The notes below the pieces were generated by a model that did no database searches, had not been told where the DNA came from, and saw only the letters and a list, made by a program, of their open reading frames with translations. DNA of 64,000 nt, from contig NZ_CP016279.1 of the NCBI RefSeq assembly GCF_001542625.1, forward strand, positions 8,866,001 through 8,930,000, read 5' to 3'. Positions 1 to 8,199 of this stretch are shown here, piece by piece. Source of the DNA: Streptomyces griseochromogenes. Its GTDB lineage: Bacteria > Actinomycetota > Actinomycetes > Streptomycetales > Streptomycetaceae. The position numbers and the translations under genes are program-made. Numbering within the stretch: the stretch's first letter is position 1; each line of letters starts with the position of its first letter.

Positions 1-2
1 CC

Positions 3-536
3 CGGCGCACCCATGGGGCGGACGGCGGGCGGGCGTTCGGGTACGCGCGCGGCCAGGGGGCGACGACGGCCGGGCTGGTCGTCGTCTGCGTGGTCGAGAC
101 GTTCGGCATGGCCGTGCTGCTGCGCGAGTGGCCCACCGCGCACCGGGTGGTGCTGGCCCTGGACATCTACACCGTGGTGTTCGTCCTCGGTCTGCACGCG
201 GCCACCGTGGTCCGCCCGCACGTCCTGACCCCGGACGCCCTGCGGGTGCGCTACGGGGTCCATGTGGACCTGCGCATACCCCTGACGGCGCTCTCGGCGG
301 TGCGCCGGGAGACCCGGATCACGCACCGGCACGCCGACGGCGAACTGGACCTGGCCGTCAGCTCGCAGACCTCCGTCACGCTCGAACTCTCCGCGCCCGT
401 CGCCCATGTGCCCCTCTTCGGCCTCCCCCGCGAGGTGAGCGTGGTCCGGCTGCACGCCGACGACGCCAAGGCGTTCGTGGGCGCTCTCACGCGGGCACGA
501 ACAGAACCTTCGCCGGACCCGGATCCGCCCGGGTGA
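3..536 (+). CDS. Membrane protein with PH-like C-terminal domain (5' end outside window)
   Basis: The frame is open from the first complete codon of the window, so the true start lies upstream and only the C-terminal 177 residues are seen. Two hydrophobic stretches (around LVVVCVVETFGMAVLL and VVLALDIYTVVFVLGL) look like membrane segments. A mostly beta-strand tail follows, with features of bacterial PH-like domains: DALRVRYGVHVDLRIPL and then LSAVRRE. The product is probably a small inner-membrane protein of unknown role. It runs convergently into the RNB nuclease gene and overlaps its end by about 50 bp. The function is not recognised. Confidence 0.6.
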   Translation, partial: RRTHGADGGRAFGYARGQGATTAGLVVVCVVETFGMAVLLREWPTAHRVVLALDIYTVVFVLGLHAATVVRPHVLTPDALRVRYGVHVDLRIPLTALSAVRRETRITHRHADGELDLAVSSQTSVTLELSAPVAHVPLFGLPREVSVVRLHADDAKAFVGALTRARTEPSPDPDPPG

Positions 537-1920
537 GCCGGACCCGCAGCCGCTGCCCGAGCGAGAGGTGCTCGCCCTCGATCCGGCCGATGACCGCCGG
601 GGAGGCCAACTGCACGGTGCCGACTCCCGGTTGACGGTCCGAGAGCTCCACCACACAGGCGTCGAAGACGTCCCCGACACGGCCCCTGAGGAGCGCGGCC
701 TCGACCAGGTCGACGCACTCCCGCTCGACCGTGGCCGCGCGGCGGCTGCCCTCGGCCATCTGCCGGGGCAGGGTGTCGAGCGCGGCGAGCACCCAGTCGG
801 CCGGGGGGTGACCGGCGGCGGCCGCGAGGCACAGTTCGGCGGTGTAGCGGTCGGCCAGCCGGCGCAGCGGGGCCGTGCAGTGGGCGTAGGGGGCGGCGAC
901 GGCGGCGTGCGTGGCGATCGCGGGCAGCTTCCCGTCCCGGAAGACCGTGTAGCCCGCGCCGCGCAGCAGGGTCGTGCACTCCTGGAGGAAGGCCGCGTGC
1001 TCGGGGCGGTGCGGGTCGAGGGTGCGGATCAGCGCCGCGTACGAGACATGGTGCGGCCAGTCGATGTGCAGGGCGGTCGCGGTACGGCGCAGCCGGGCCA
1101 CTGCGCCGTCGGGGGCGGCCGGGAGGGTGCGCAGGACTCCGGTGCCGGTGGCCAGCATCAGATCGGCGGCGGCCATGCCGGTGAGCAGGGAGATCTGGGC
1201 GTTCCAGCCGTCCGCGGGCAGCGGGGCGCGGAAGGTCAGCTCGTAGGTGTGGTCCCGTTCGGTGATCTCCTGCTCGGGGACGTTGAGGGAGATGCCGCCG
1301 CGCTCCACCTCCAGGCGCTCGCGGGCCTGCCCGATCTCCCTGAGCAGCGCCACCGGCTCCTCGGCCGTCCCGGTGTCGATCTGCCGCTGTACGCCCGCGT
1401 AGTCGAGCTTCGCCCGGCTGCGGACCAGGGCCCGGCGCACGTCGACGGCAGCGGTACGGCCCTCCGTGTCCAGGTCGAGGGTCCACAGCACGGCCGGGCG
1501 CGGCCGGTCGGGCAGCAGGCTGGCGGCGCCCTCGTCGAGCACGACGGGGTGCAGCGGGACCCTCTCGTCCGGGAAGTAGAGCGTGTTCGCCCGACGGTGC
1601 GTCTCCGCGTCCAGGGCGCCGCCGGGTGCGACGAAGGCGGCGACGTCGGCGACGGCGTACCGGACTCGGTAGCCGGTGCCCCGCCGGGACAGGTGCATCG
1701 CCTGGTCCAGGTCGGTGGAGGCGGGTGGGTCGAGGGTGAAGAAGGGAAGGTCCGTGGCGTCGTACGGGGACGGGGCGGGCGTCTTCGCCGCACGCTCCGC
1801 CTCCTCCTGGACCTCGGCCGGGAAGCTCTCCGGGATGCCGAGGCCGGCGCGGAGCGCGGCGAGCGCGGCCCTGAGGGGGGCCTCGGGGGCGCCGGTCACG
1901 CGGATGGGGCGGCGGGGCAT
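487..1920 (-). CDS. RNB-domain ribonuclease (RNase II/R family)
   Basis: This 477-residue protein is a single-strand-specific 3'-5' exoribonuclease-like enzyme. The RNB catalytic core begins near residue 60. The acidic cluster DPPASTDLDQAM supplies the metal-binding Asp residues of the family, and a typical YAVADVAAFV strand follows. The C-terminus (YAHCTAPLRRLADRYT) is the conserved RNB end motif, with a weak OB-like tail after it. It lacks the cold-shock domains of full RNase R, as is usual for the short actinobacterial form. I chose the ATG at 1920 (MPRRPIRV) because the frame runs open upstream without family similarity. It is divergent from yaaA, with about 70 bp between. Confidence 0.88.
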   Translation of the reverse strand: MPRRPIRVTGAPEAPLRAALAALRAGLGIPESFPAEVQEEAERAAKTPAPSPYDATDLPFFTLDPPASTDLDQAMHLSRRGTGYRVRYAVADVAAFVAPGGALDAETHRRANTLYFPDERVPLHPVVLDEGAASLLPDRPRPAVLWTLDLDTEGRTAAVDVRRALVRSRAKLDYAGVQRQIDTGTAEEPVALLREIGQARERLEVERGGISLNVPEQEITERDHTYELTFRAPLPADGWNAQISLLTGMAAADLMLATGTGVLRTLPAAPDGAVARLRRTATALHIDWPHHVSYAALIRTLDPHRPEHAAFLQECTTLLRGAGYTVFRDGKLPAIATHAAVAAPYAHCTAPLRRLADRYTAELCLAAAAGHPPADWVLAALDTLPRQMAEGSRRAATVERECVDLVEAALLRGRVGDVFDACVVELSDRQPGVGTVQLASPAVIGRIEGEHLSLGQRLRVRLTRADPGPAKVLFVPA

Positions 1921-1993
1921 ACAGCGAGCGTAGGGCGAGGTCACGGGAGCGGCACGCCGTACCCTTGCGCGGAGGTCTACATAAGGAGTACCC

Positions 1994-2785
1994 GTGCTTG
2001 TCCTGCTGCCGCCGTCGGAAGGCAAGGCGTCCTCGGGCCGTGGCGCCCCGCTGAAGCCGGAGTCACTGTCCCTGCCGGGGCTGACGGACGCGCGGGAGGC
2101 CGTACTCACGGAGCTGGTCGAGCTGTGCGCCGGGGACCCCGGGCAGAACGAGAAGGCGCGCGAGGTGCTCGGGCTGAGCGAGGGGCTGCGCGGCGAAATC
2201 GCGAAGAACGCGGGGCTGCGCACGGCCGGGGCGCGGCCCGCGGGGGAGATCTACACGGGTGTGCTGTACGACGCCCTCGGTCTTGCCTCCCTCGACGCGG
2301 CGGCGAAGAAGCGGGCCGCACGGTCTCTGCTCGTGTTCTCGGGGCTGTGGGGCGCGGTGCGTGTCAATGACCGCATCCCCTCCTACCGGTGCTCGATGGG
2401 CGTGAAGCTGCCGGGGCTCGGGGCGCTGGGCTCCCACTGGCGCACGCCGATGGCGTCGGTGCTGCCCGAGGCCGCCGGCGACGGGCTCGTCCTGGACCTC
2501 CGGTCCGCGGCGTACGCGGCCGCGTGGAAGCCGAAGGGCGAGGTCGCCGGGCGGACGGCGACGGTACGGGTGCTGCACGCGCCGACGCGGAAGGTCGTCA
2601 GCCACTTCAACAAGGCGACGAAGGGCCGGATCGTACGCAGCCTGCTGTCGGCCGGGGCCGCGCCGAAGGACCCGGTCGCGCTGGTGGAGGCGCTGCGGGA
2701 CCTCGGGTACGAGGTGGAGGCGCAGGCGCCGGAGAAGGCGGGGAAGCCGTGGGCGCTGGACGTGCTGGTGGAGGAGATCCACTGA
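1994..2785 (+). CDS. yaaA: YaaA family peroxide-stress protein
   Basis: This 263-residue protein matches the YaaA/DUF328 family along its whole length. It has the N-terminal LLPPSEGK motif, the central YTGVLYDAL and FSGLWGAVR blocks, and a C-terminal HFNKATKGRIVR block. In E. coli, YaaA lowers free iron during peroxide stress and binds DNA. The same role here is inferred only from the family. The ATG lies a few bases after an AAGGAG ribosome site. It is divergent from the RNB nuclease and is followed by the KDPG-aldolase gene on the same strand, with a palindromic operator-like element between them. Confidence 0.87.
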   Translation: MLVLLPPSEGKASSGRGAPLKPESLSLPGLTDAREAVLTELVELCAGDPGQNEKAREVLGLSEGLRGEIAKNAGLRTAGARPAGEIYTGVLYDALGLASLDAAAKKRAARSLLVFSGLWGAVRVNDRIPSYRCSMGVKLPGLGALGSHWRTPMASVLPEAAGDGLVLDLRSAAYAAAWKPKGEVAGRTATVRVLHAPTRKVVSHFNKATKGRIVRSLLSAGAAPKDPVALVEALRDLGYEVEAQAPEKAGKPWALDVLVEEIH

Positions 2786-2814
2786 GCGGCCTGTGAGCAG
2801 CCGCCCATCGTATT

Positions 2815-2846
2815 GCATCATGTGCAACACCCTTTGCGCATGATGC
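2815..2846. promoter_or_regulatory. Operator-like inverted repeat before KDPG aldolase
   Basis: Arms GCATCATGTGCAA (2815-2827) and TTGCGCATGATGC (2834-2846) pair at 12 of 13 positions around a 6-nt spacer. A second palindrome, TTGCATCATGTGCAA, is nested at 2813-2827. The element sits 23-54 bp before the aldolase ATG, where a promoter is expected. No T-rich tail follows, so a repressor site fits better than a terminator for yaaA. Confidence 0.5.
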
Positions 2847-2868
2847 TGCCCCTGGGCACGATGAGGGC

Positions 2869-3531
2869 ATGACCTCACCGCCGCCCTCCTCTTCGGCTGC
2901 CTCCGTGCTGGATCTCGCGCCCGTCGTGCCCGTGGTGGTCGTGCCGGACGCCCGTGCCGCCGTACCGCTGGCGCGGGCCCTGGTGGCCGGCGGGCTGCCC
3001 GCCATCGAGGTGACCCTGAGGACCCCGGCCGCGCTGGACGCGATCCGGGCGATCGCCGAAGAGGTGCCGGACGCCGTGGTCGGGGCGGGCACGGTCATCG
3101 CTGCGGAGCAGGTGACGCGGTGCGTGGCGGCAGGGGCACGGTTCCTGGTCAGTCCGGGGTGGACGGACGCCCTGCTGGGCGAGATGCGCGGATCCGGGGT
3201 GCCGTTCCTGCCCGGGGTGTCGACCACCTCGGAGGTCGTCGCGCTGCTGGAGTTCGGGGTGCGGGAGATGAAGTTCTTCCCGGCGCAGGCGGCCGGCGGT
3301 ACGGCCTATCTGAGGTCGCTGGCCGGTCCGCTGCCACAGGCCCGCTTCTGCCCGACCGGCGGCATCGGACCGGCGACCGCGCCGGAGTATCTCTCCCTGC
3401 CCAACGTCCGCTGTGTGGGCGGCAGCTGGATGGCCCCGGCGGACGCGGTGGCCGCCGGGGACTGGGGCCGCGTCCAGGAACTGGCGCGGGCCGCCGCCGG
3501 ACTCAGGGGCGCAGGTGGGACGTGTCGTTGA
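2869..3531 (+). CDS. eda: 2-dehydro-3-deoxyphosphogluconate aldolase (KDPG/KHG aldolase)
   Basis: This 220-residue class I aldolase of the KDPG/KHG family cleaves 2-keto-3-deoxy-6-phosphogluconate to pyruvate and glyceraldehyde 3-phosphate. Family landmarks are IEVTLRT with the general-base Glu, GAGTV, the Schiff-base Lys in MKFFPAQ, and the phosphate-binding FCPTGGI near residue 165. The length is normal. No edd gene is adjacent, so it may act in uronate or sugar-acid breakdown rather than a complete Entner-Doudoroff pathway. Its last 29 bp overlap the end of the convergent RNase H/phosphatase gene. Confidence 0.88.
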   Translation: MTSPPPSSSAASVLDLAPVVPVVVVPDARAAVPLARALVAGGLPAIEVTLRTPAALDAIRAIAEEVPDAVVGAGTVIAAEQVTRCVAAGARFLVSPGWTDALLGEMRGSGVPFLPGVSTTSEVVALLEFGVREMKFFPAQAAGGTAYLRSLAGPLPQARFCPTGGIGPATAPEYLSLPNVRCVGGSWMAPADAVAAGDWGRVQELARAAAGLRGAGGTCR

Positions 3532-4807
3532 ACAGCCGCACGCTCGCGTTGCCGTCCGCGTAGTACGCCACCGCCGACAGGGAGGCGGCGGACAGCTCCA
3601 TGCGGAACAGCGACTCGGGCGGAGCGCCGAGGGCGAGCCGGACGAGGGTCTTGATCGGGGTGACGTGCGTGACCAGCAGGACGGTGCGGCCGGCGTAGGC
3701 CGCGACCAGCTTCTGCCGGGTGGCCTCCATCCGGGTGGCGGTCTCGGCGAAGCTCTCGCCACCGCCGGTGGGATGGGCCTCCGGATCGGCGAGCCAGGCG
3801 TTCAGGTCGTCCGGGTGGCGCTCGCGGACCTCGCCGAAGGTGAGGCCCTCCCAGGCGCCGAAGTCCGTTTCGCGCAGCCCGTCGTCGATGGTGACGTCGA
3901 GGCCGAGGCGGGTGGCGACGAAGCCGGCGGTCTCCTGGGTGCGGGCGAGCGGGGAGGCGACGACGGCCTGGATGGTGCCGCGTCTGGCCAGTGCCTCCGC
4001 GACGCGCCGGGCCTGCTCGCGGCCGGCGTCCGAGAGGGAGGGGTCGGTGCCACCGCTGCCGGAGAAGCGCTTTTGGGGGGTGAGGGGGGTTTCGCCGTGG
4101 CGGAGGAGGACGAAGGTGGCGGGGGCGCCTAGATCTGGGGCGGCGCTCCAGCCGGGGCGCTGCTCGCCGGGAGGTGCCGCTGCGTCCACCCGTGCCGCCT
4201 GGGGGTCCCCCCAGGCCCTTGAGGCACTGGGGGAGGGACGACTGCCCGCAGCGGCGTCGGCACCCGCTCCGGCGCTCGCCAGGGCCGCTCGGGCCTTCGC
4301 CGCGCCCGCCGCCGCGTCGCCGGGTGGGCCCGACGGCTCCGGTGCGGCGCGCGGGGTGTCCAGGGCCGCCCTGGACTGCGACGGCGACCACTGCTCGCCC
4401 CTCGCCCCCGCGTCCATCGCCTCGTTGGCCAGGCGGTCGGCGTGTTTGTTCTGTTCGCGGGGGATCCACTCGTAGGTGATCTGTTCCGCGGGGAGGACCC
4501 GGCCCGCCTCCGCCGCGAGCGGCTTCATGGCGGGGTGCTTGATCTTCCAGCGGCCCGACATCTGCTCGATGACGAGCTTGGAGTCCATGCGGACGTGGAT
4601 CCGGGCGGTCGGGTCCAGGGCGTGCGCCGCGCGCAGGCCGGCCAGCAGGCCCCGGTACTCGGCGACGTTGTTCGTCGCGACGCCGATGTACTCGGCCGCC
4701 TCGGCCAGCGTCTCCCCCGTCGCCGCGTCGATCACCACAGCGCCGTAACCCGCGGGCCCCGGGTTGCCCCGTGACCCGCCGTCCGCCTCGACGATGAACT
4801 CCCGCAC
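3503..4807 (-). CDS. Bifunctional RNase H / histidine (acid) phosphatase
   Basis: This 434-residue protein fuses two enzymes. Residues 1-135 form a type I RNase H domain with catalytic acidic residues in EADGGSRGNPG, NVAEYRG, RMDSKLV and HADRLANEAMD. An Ala/Pro-rich linker of about 90 residues follows. From about residue 228 there is a CobC-type histidine phosphatase domain with LLRHGETPLT and a late THVTPIKT histidine. This actinobacterial fusion is known to combine RNase H activity with alpha-ribazole-phosphate-type or acid phosphatase activity. It is the last gene of a three-gene minus-strand operon with the zinc-ribbon and nif3 genes, 12 bp after the zinc-ribbon stop. Confidence 0.9.
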   Translation of the reverse strand: MREFIVEADGGSRGNPGPAGYGAVVIDAATGETLAEAAEYIGVATNNVAEYRGLLAGLRAAHALDPTARIHVRMDSKLVIEQMSGRWKIKHPAMKPLAAEAGRVLPAEQITYEWIPREQNKHADRLANEAMDAGARGEQWSPSQSRAALDTPRAAPEPSGPPGDAAAGAAKARAALASAGAGADAAAGSRPSPSASRAWGDPQAARVDAAAPPGEQRPGWSAAPDLGAPATFVLLRHGETPLTPQKRFSGSGGTDPSLSDAGREQARRVAEALARRGTIQAVVASPLARTQETAGFVATRLGLDVTIDDGLRETDFGAWEGLTFGEVRERHPDDLNAWLADPEAHPTGGGESFAETATRMEATRQKLVAAYAGRTVLLVTHVTPIKTLVRLALGAPPESLFRMELSAASLSAVAYYADGNASVRLFNDTSHLRP

Positions 4808-4819
4808 CGCCTCAGCTCC

Positions 4820-5563
4820 TTACAGACCCGACTCGGCCGTACGCACCAGGATGCGACGGCAGTTCTCGCAGCGGACCACCGTGTCCGGCGCCGCCGAGCG
4901 GATCTCGTTCAGCTCGGTGATCGCCAGCTCCTGGCGGCAGCCCTGGCAGGTGCGGGCGTACAGCTTGGCCGCGCCGATGCCGCCCTGCTGCTCGCGCAGC
5001 TTGTCGTACAGCTTGAGCAGGTCGGCGGGGACGGAGCCGGCGACGATCTGGCGCTCCTTGGTGACCGTGGCGGCCTCACCGTCGATCTCCTCGAAGGCCG
5101 AGTCCCGGCGGCCGCCGGCGTCGTCGATCTTCGACTGCGCGGAGGCGACGCGCCCGGTCAGTTCGTTCACCCGCTCCTGGGCGGCCTCGCGGCGCTCCAT
5201 GACCTCCAGGACGACGTCCTCCAGGTCGCCCTGCCGCTTGGCGAGCGAGGCGATCTCGTGCTGGAGGTTGGACAGGTCCTTCGGCGAGGTGACCGCGCCG
5301 GAGTCCAGGCGCTGCTGGTCGCGGGCGGCGCGCTGGCGCACCTGGTCCACGTCCTGCTCGGCCTTGGTCTGCTCGCGGGCGCAGTCGCTCTCCTCGGTCT
5401 GCGCGGCGACCAGCAGATCGCGCAGCTGCGTCAGGTCCTTGGTCAGCGACTCGATCTCGGCGTGCTCGGGCAGCGACTTCCGCTTGTGCGCCAGCTGCTG
5501 CAGGCGGACGTCGAGGGCCTGGACGTCGAGGAGTCGGATCTGGTCGGCGGGCGCGGCGTTCAG
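4820..5563 (-). CDS. Coiled-coil C4-type zinc-ribbon protein with CTG start
   Basis: This 247-residue protein has a long N-terminal coiled coil (residues ~10-195, rich in E/Q/R/L) and a C-terminal zinc ribbon in which CQGC and CENC pairs bind the metal. It is a conserved actinobacterial and chlamydial-type family whose exact role is unsettled. An internal ATG-like start would cut off conserved N-terminal sequence. The best start is the CTG at 5563 (reading LNAAPADQIRLLDVQ), with AGGAG seven bases upstream and no ATG, GTG or TTG near. The CTG overlaps the TGA of nif3 as CTGA, implying translational coupling. Confidence 0.82.
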   Translation of the reverse strand: MNAAPADQIRLLDVQALDVRLQQLAHKRKSLPEHAEIESLTKDLTQLRDLLVAAQTEESDCAREQTKAEQDVDQVRQRAARDQQRLDSGAVTSPKDLSNLQHEIASLAKRQGDLEDVVLEVMERREAAQERVNELTGRVASAQSKIDDAGGRRDSAFEEIDGEAATVTKERQIVAGSVPADLLKLYDKLREQQGGIGAAKLYARTCQGCRQELAITELNEIRSAAPDTVVRCENCRRILVRTAESGL

Positions 5564-6462
5564 TTGGGGGCTCCTGCGGAATCAGAGGGGGCGCGCGAAG
5601 CGCTCGCTGGAAGGGTGGTGGCGGGCGTCGGGTGGGCCGTGGAGGCCGCGTGGGCGGTCCAGGGGTCGGTGACCGTCTTGGAGACATGGACCCTGAGGTC
5701 CCAGCCGTGACGGTCGGAGATCTCGTCGAGCTGGGCTGCGGCCAGCTCGCACCAGGGCCACTCGGTGGCCCAGTGCGCCGCGTCGAGCAGCGCGAGGGGG
5801 CTGTGGAGTACGGCTTCGGAGGCCGGGTGGTGGCGCAGGTCCGCGGTGAGGAAGGCGTCGACGCCGGCCGCGCGGACCTGGTCGAAGAGGCTGTCGCCGG
5901 AGCCTCCGCTGACGGCGACCGTGCGGACGAGGGCCTCGGGGTCGCCGGCCACCCGGATGCCCTGCGCGGTGGCGGGCAGCCGCTCGGCCGCCCGGGCGGC
6001 CAGCTCGCGCACGGTCAGCGGGTGGTCGAGTTCGCACACGCGGCCGAGGCCACGGCGGCCCTCGGGGTCGCTCGGGTCCGGCACGAGGGGGCCTACGACC
6101 CGCAGGTCCAGCGCCCCGGCGAGCGCGTCGGAGACGCCCGGGTCGGCGGTGTCGGCGTTGGTGTGGGCGACGTGCAGCGCGATGTCGTTCTTGATCAGCG
6201 TGTGTACGACCCGGCCCTTGAAGTGCGTGGCCGCGACCGTCGTCGTACCGCGCAGATAGAGCGGGTGGTGGGTGACCAGCAGGTCGGCGCCGAGCTTCAC
6301 CGCCTCGTCGACGATCTCCTGGACGGGGTCGACGGCGAACAGGACCCGGGTGATCTCCTGGCCGGGGTCGCCCACGACCGTGCCGACCGCGTCCCAGGAC
6401 TCGGCCCGCTCGGCGGGCCACAGGTTCTCCAGCGCGGCGATGACTTCAGACAGACGGGGCAC
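5560..6462 (-). CDS. Nif3-like dinuclear metal-centre protein
   Basis: This 300-residue member of the NIF3/YbgI family forms hexameric rings with a dinuclear metal centre. The family is often annotated as a GTP cyclohydrolase I type 2 homologue, but its real substrate is unknown. Metal-ligand motifs are seen in LLVTHHPLYL, HVAHTNADTAD and the C-terminal DAAHWATEW. The C-terminal 30 residues are Ala/Pro/Ser-rich and probably disordered. It is the first gene of the operon with the zinc-ribbon and RNase H/phosphatase genes, and its stop codon overlaps the start of the next gene. Confidence 0.88.
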   Translation of the reverse strand: MPRLSEVIAALENLWPAERAESWDAVGTVVGDPGQEITRVLFAVDPVQEIVDEAVKLGADLLVTHHPLYLRGTTTVAATHFKGRVVHTLIKNDIALHVAHTNADTADPGVSDALAGALDLRVVGPLVPDPSDPEGRRGLGRVCELDHPLTVRELAARAAERLPATAQGIRVAGDPEALVRTVAVSGGSGDSLFDQVRAAGVDAFLTADLRHHPASEAVLHSPLALLDAAHWATEWPWCELAAAQLDEISDRHGWDLRVHVSKTVTDPWTAHAASTAHPTPATTLPASASRAPSDSAGAPN

Positions 6463-6650
6463 GGAGAAAAGGCTACCTGGCTGTTCTGCGGGGCTGTACC
6501 GCTCAGGTCACCCGGGGCCCCGCGCAGCACATGGGTCTCCCTTCCCTCAGGCGAATCGCTTCTGCGCCACACGTATGTGTGAAGCCCGGGTCCGCCGGTC
6601 CCACGTCTGTGCGTGCGAAAACTAGCTTCGTCGCCGGAGGTGACCGAACG

Positions 6651-7892
6651 ATGACGGCCTGTGCGATCGAACCGCCCCCCGCCGGCGCGCCCGGTACGGA
6701 CGACGGTGCGCCGGGGGCGGGGTGCGCCATCACGGCGGACGGCGCGTACGCGGCCCGCCTCGCGCTGGACGGTGACTCCTGGTTCCCGGAGCGCTGGACC
6801 CTGGACGGCCCGGAGCCGTACGCGGTGCCGCTGCCCGGCAACCAGCCGGAGGAGCCCGGCACCCGGGTGCAGCCGATGGCGGACGGGCGGGTGCTGATCC
6901 ACCGGCTCGTCGAACGGCGGCACGTCTTCTCGCTGCTGTACCCGACCGGCCCCGGCACCGGCGAGCTGCCGGTGGGCGCGGTGGAGTGCCCGGAGCCCGG
7001 CACCCGGCTCCGGCTGCTGCCGCCGGCGCCGTGCGGCAGGCGCGCCTATGCCCTCGCGGCCGGTGCGCGCTCCACGGCGGTGTGGCTGGTGGCGGGCGGT
7101 CCCTTCGGGCCCGAGCAGCTGGCCGAGGTCCCCGGACACTGCTCCGGCGGGGTCTGGCTGGACCGCGCCGGGCTGATGCTCGCCCTGGACCGGAAGCTGG
7201 GCGGGCACACCAAGACGGTCGTGGTGAACCTGGAGCGCGGGGGTGAGGTCTCGCCGCTGCTGCAGATCGCGGACCGCAGCGACGACCGGCTGCTGCTCGC
7301 CGACCCGGACAGCGGACTGCTGCTGATCTCCTCCGACGCACCCTCCCCGGGGCAGGAACGATTGGGCTGGGGGGTCTTGGGAAGCACGCTGCCGGTGCGC
7401 TTCCTGGAGTGCCTGCGGGTACCCGACTGCGCGGTGACGCCGTTCGCCATTCAGCCGGGGCAGGTGCTGACGCCGGAGAGCTGCGCGGTGGCGCTGCGCA
7501 TCGACGGACCCTTCGCCAGCTGGGTCGGCATCTGGCGGCCCGCCGAGCGGCAGGTATGTCATCTGCCCGCGCCCGAGGGGTGGTTGACCGGGTCCGGCAT
7601 GTGGACACGGGACGGGGTGCTGCGGCTGCCGTACGCCACGAGAGAGGTCCCGTGCGGCGTGGCGGAGCTGTCGGCGCACAGGGGGGAGCCGGAGGACTTG
7701 TGGGTCGCGGACGGTGCCGCCGGGGCGAGGGTGTCCGGGGGCGCGGGTCCGGAGGGTCCGGTCGGCAGCGATACGGCTGCCGGGGCGCCCGAGGTGTCCG
7801 GGAAAACGGCCGGTCAGGACCCCCAGGAGCCTGCGGCGGCCCGCCCCGTGCCGCTGCAGCAGGCACCGCTCGGACGACTTGTAACGAAGTAG
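6651..7892 (+). CDS. Hypothetical protein, possible beta-propeller
   Basis: This 413-residue soluble protein has no family I recognise. It is rich in Gly/Pro and short beta-like repeats (DGRVLIHRLVERRHVFSLLY, RLLLADPDSGLLLIS), which suggests a WD/propeller-like fold. There is no signal peptide or membrane segment. A low-complexity A/G/E/P tail covers the last ~60 residues. I chose the ATG at 6651 (MTACAIEPPP) because GGAGG lies ten bases upstream; the same frame is open further upstream. It is divergent from nif3 and precedes the small 52-residue gene. The conserved neighbourhood suggests a housekeeping role, but this is inference. Confidence 0.7.
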   Translation: MTACAIEPPPAGAPGTDDGAPGAGCAITADGAYAARLALDGDSWFPERWTLDGPEPYAVPLPGNQPEEPGTRVQPMADGRVLIHRLVERRHVFSLLYPTGPGTGELPVGAVECPEPGTRLRLLPPAPCGRRAYALAAGARSTAVWLVAGGPFGPEQLAEVPGHCSGGVWLDRAGLMLALDRKLGGHTKTVVVNLERGGEVSPLLQIADRSDDRLLLADPDSGLLLISSDAPSPGQERLGWGVLGSTLPVRFLECLRVPDCAVTPFAIQPGQVLTPESCAVALRIDGPFASWVGIWRPAERQVCHLPAPEGWLTGSGMWTRDGVLRLPYATREVPCGVAELSAHRGEPEDLWVADGAAGARVSGGAGPEGPVGSDTAAGAPEVSGKTAGQDPQEPAAARPVPLQQAPLGRLVTK

Positions 7893-7986
7893 CACCGGTC
7901 GGCGTGCCCGCCTGGATTCGACCCGAGGTGTGCCGGTTAAACTCGCCCGGCTGTAAGAGATCATGTTGACGGGGTGAGTTCTTCCG

Positions 7987-8145
7987 ATGAGCGAGACCAG
8001 CACGACGCAGCAGCTGTCTGCCGACTCTCAGGAGGCGGTCGGCCACGGTCGTCACCGGGGGCCGGTCGCGGCCCAGGAGAGCGAGACGGCTCCGCACGGC
8101 CGGCACCGCAGGCCGGCCGAAGAGACGGCCGAGACGGCTGCCTGA
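7987..8145 (+). CDS. 52-residue peptide with two HGRHR repeats
   Basis: This very short gene encodes MSETSTTQQLSADSQE followed by two copies of an HGRHRxP motif (GHGRHRGP at 19-26, PHGRHRRP at 37-44) and an Ala/Glu/Thr tail. GGGGTGAG lies about nine bases before the ATG, and a strong hairpin terminator begins 12 bp after the stop, so it looks like a complete transcription unit. The alternation of acidic segments and His/Arg-rich segments suggests a disordered metal- or nucleic-acid-binding peptide. I recognise no family, and being a chance frame is the main alternative. Confidence 0.55.
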   Translation: MSETSTTQQLSADSQEAVGHGRHRGPVAAQESETAPHGRHRRPAEETAETAA

Positions 8146-8157
8146 CGGTTGTACGGG

Positions 8158-8193
8158 AGAGGGGCTTTCCGCCGCCCGGCGGAGAGCCCCTCT
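8158..8193. terminator. Strong hairpin terminator (bidirectional)
   Basis: AGAGGGGCT (8158-8166) pairs perfectly with AGCCCCTCT (8185-8193), and an inner TCCGCC/GGCGGA stem extends the hairpin almost to the loop. A short T-run (GGCGTTT) follows on the plus strand. It lies between the convergent 52-residue gene and the SDR gene and can serve both. Confidence 0.75.
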
Positions 8194-8199
8194 GGCGTT

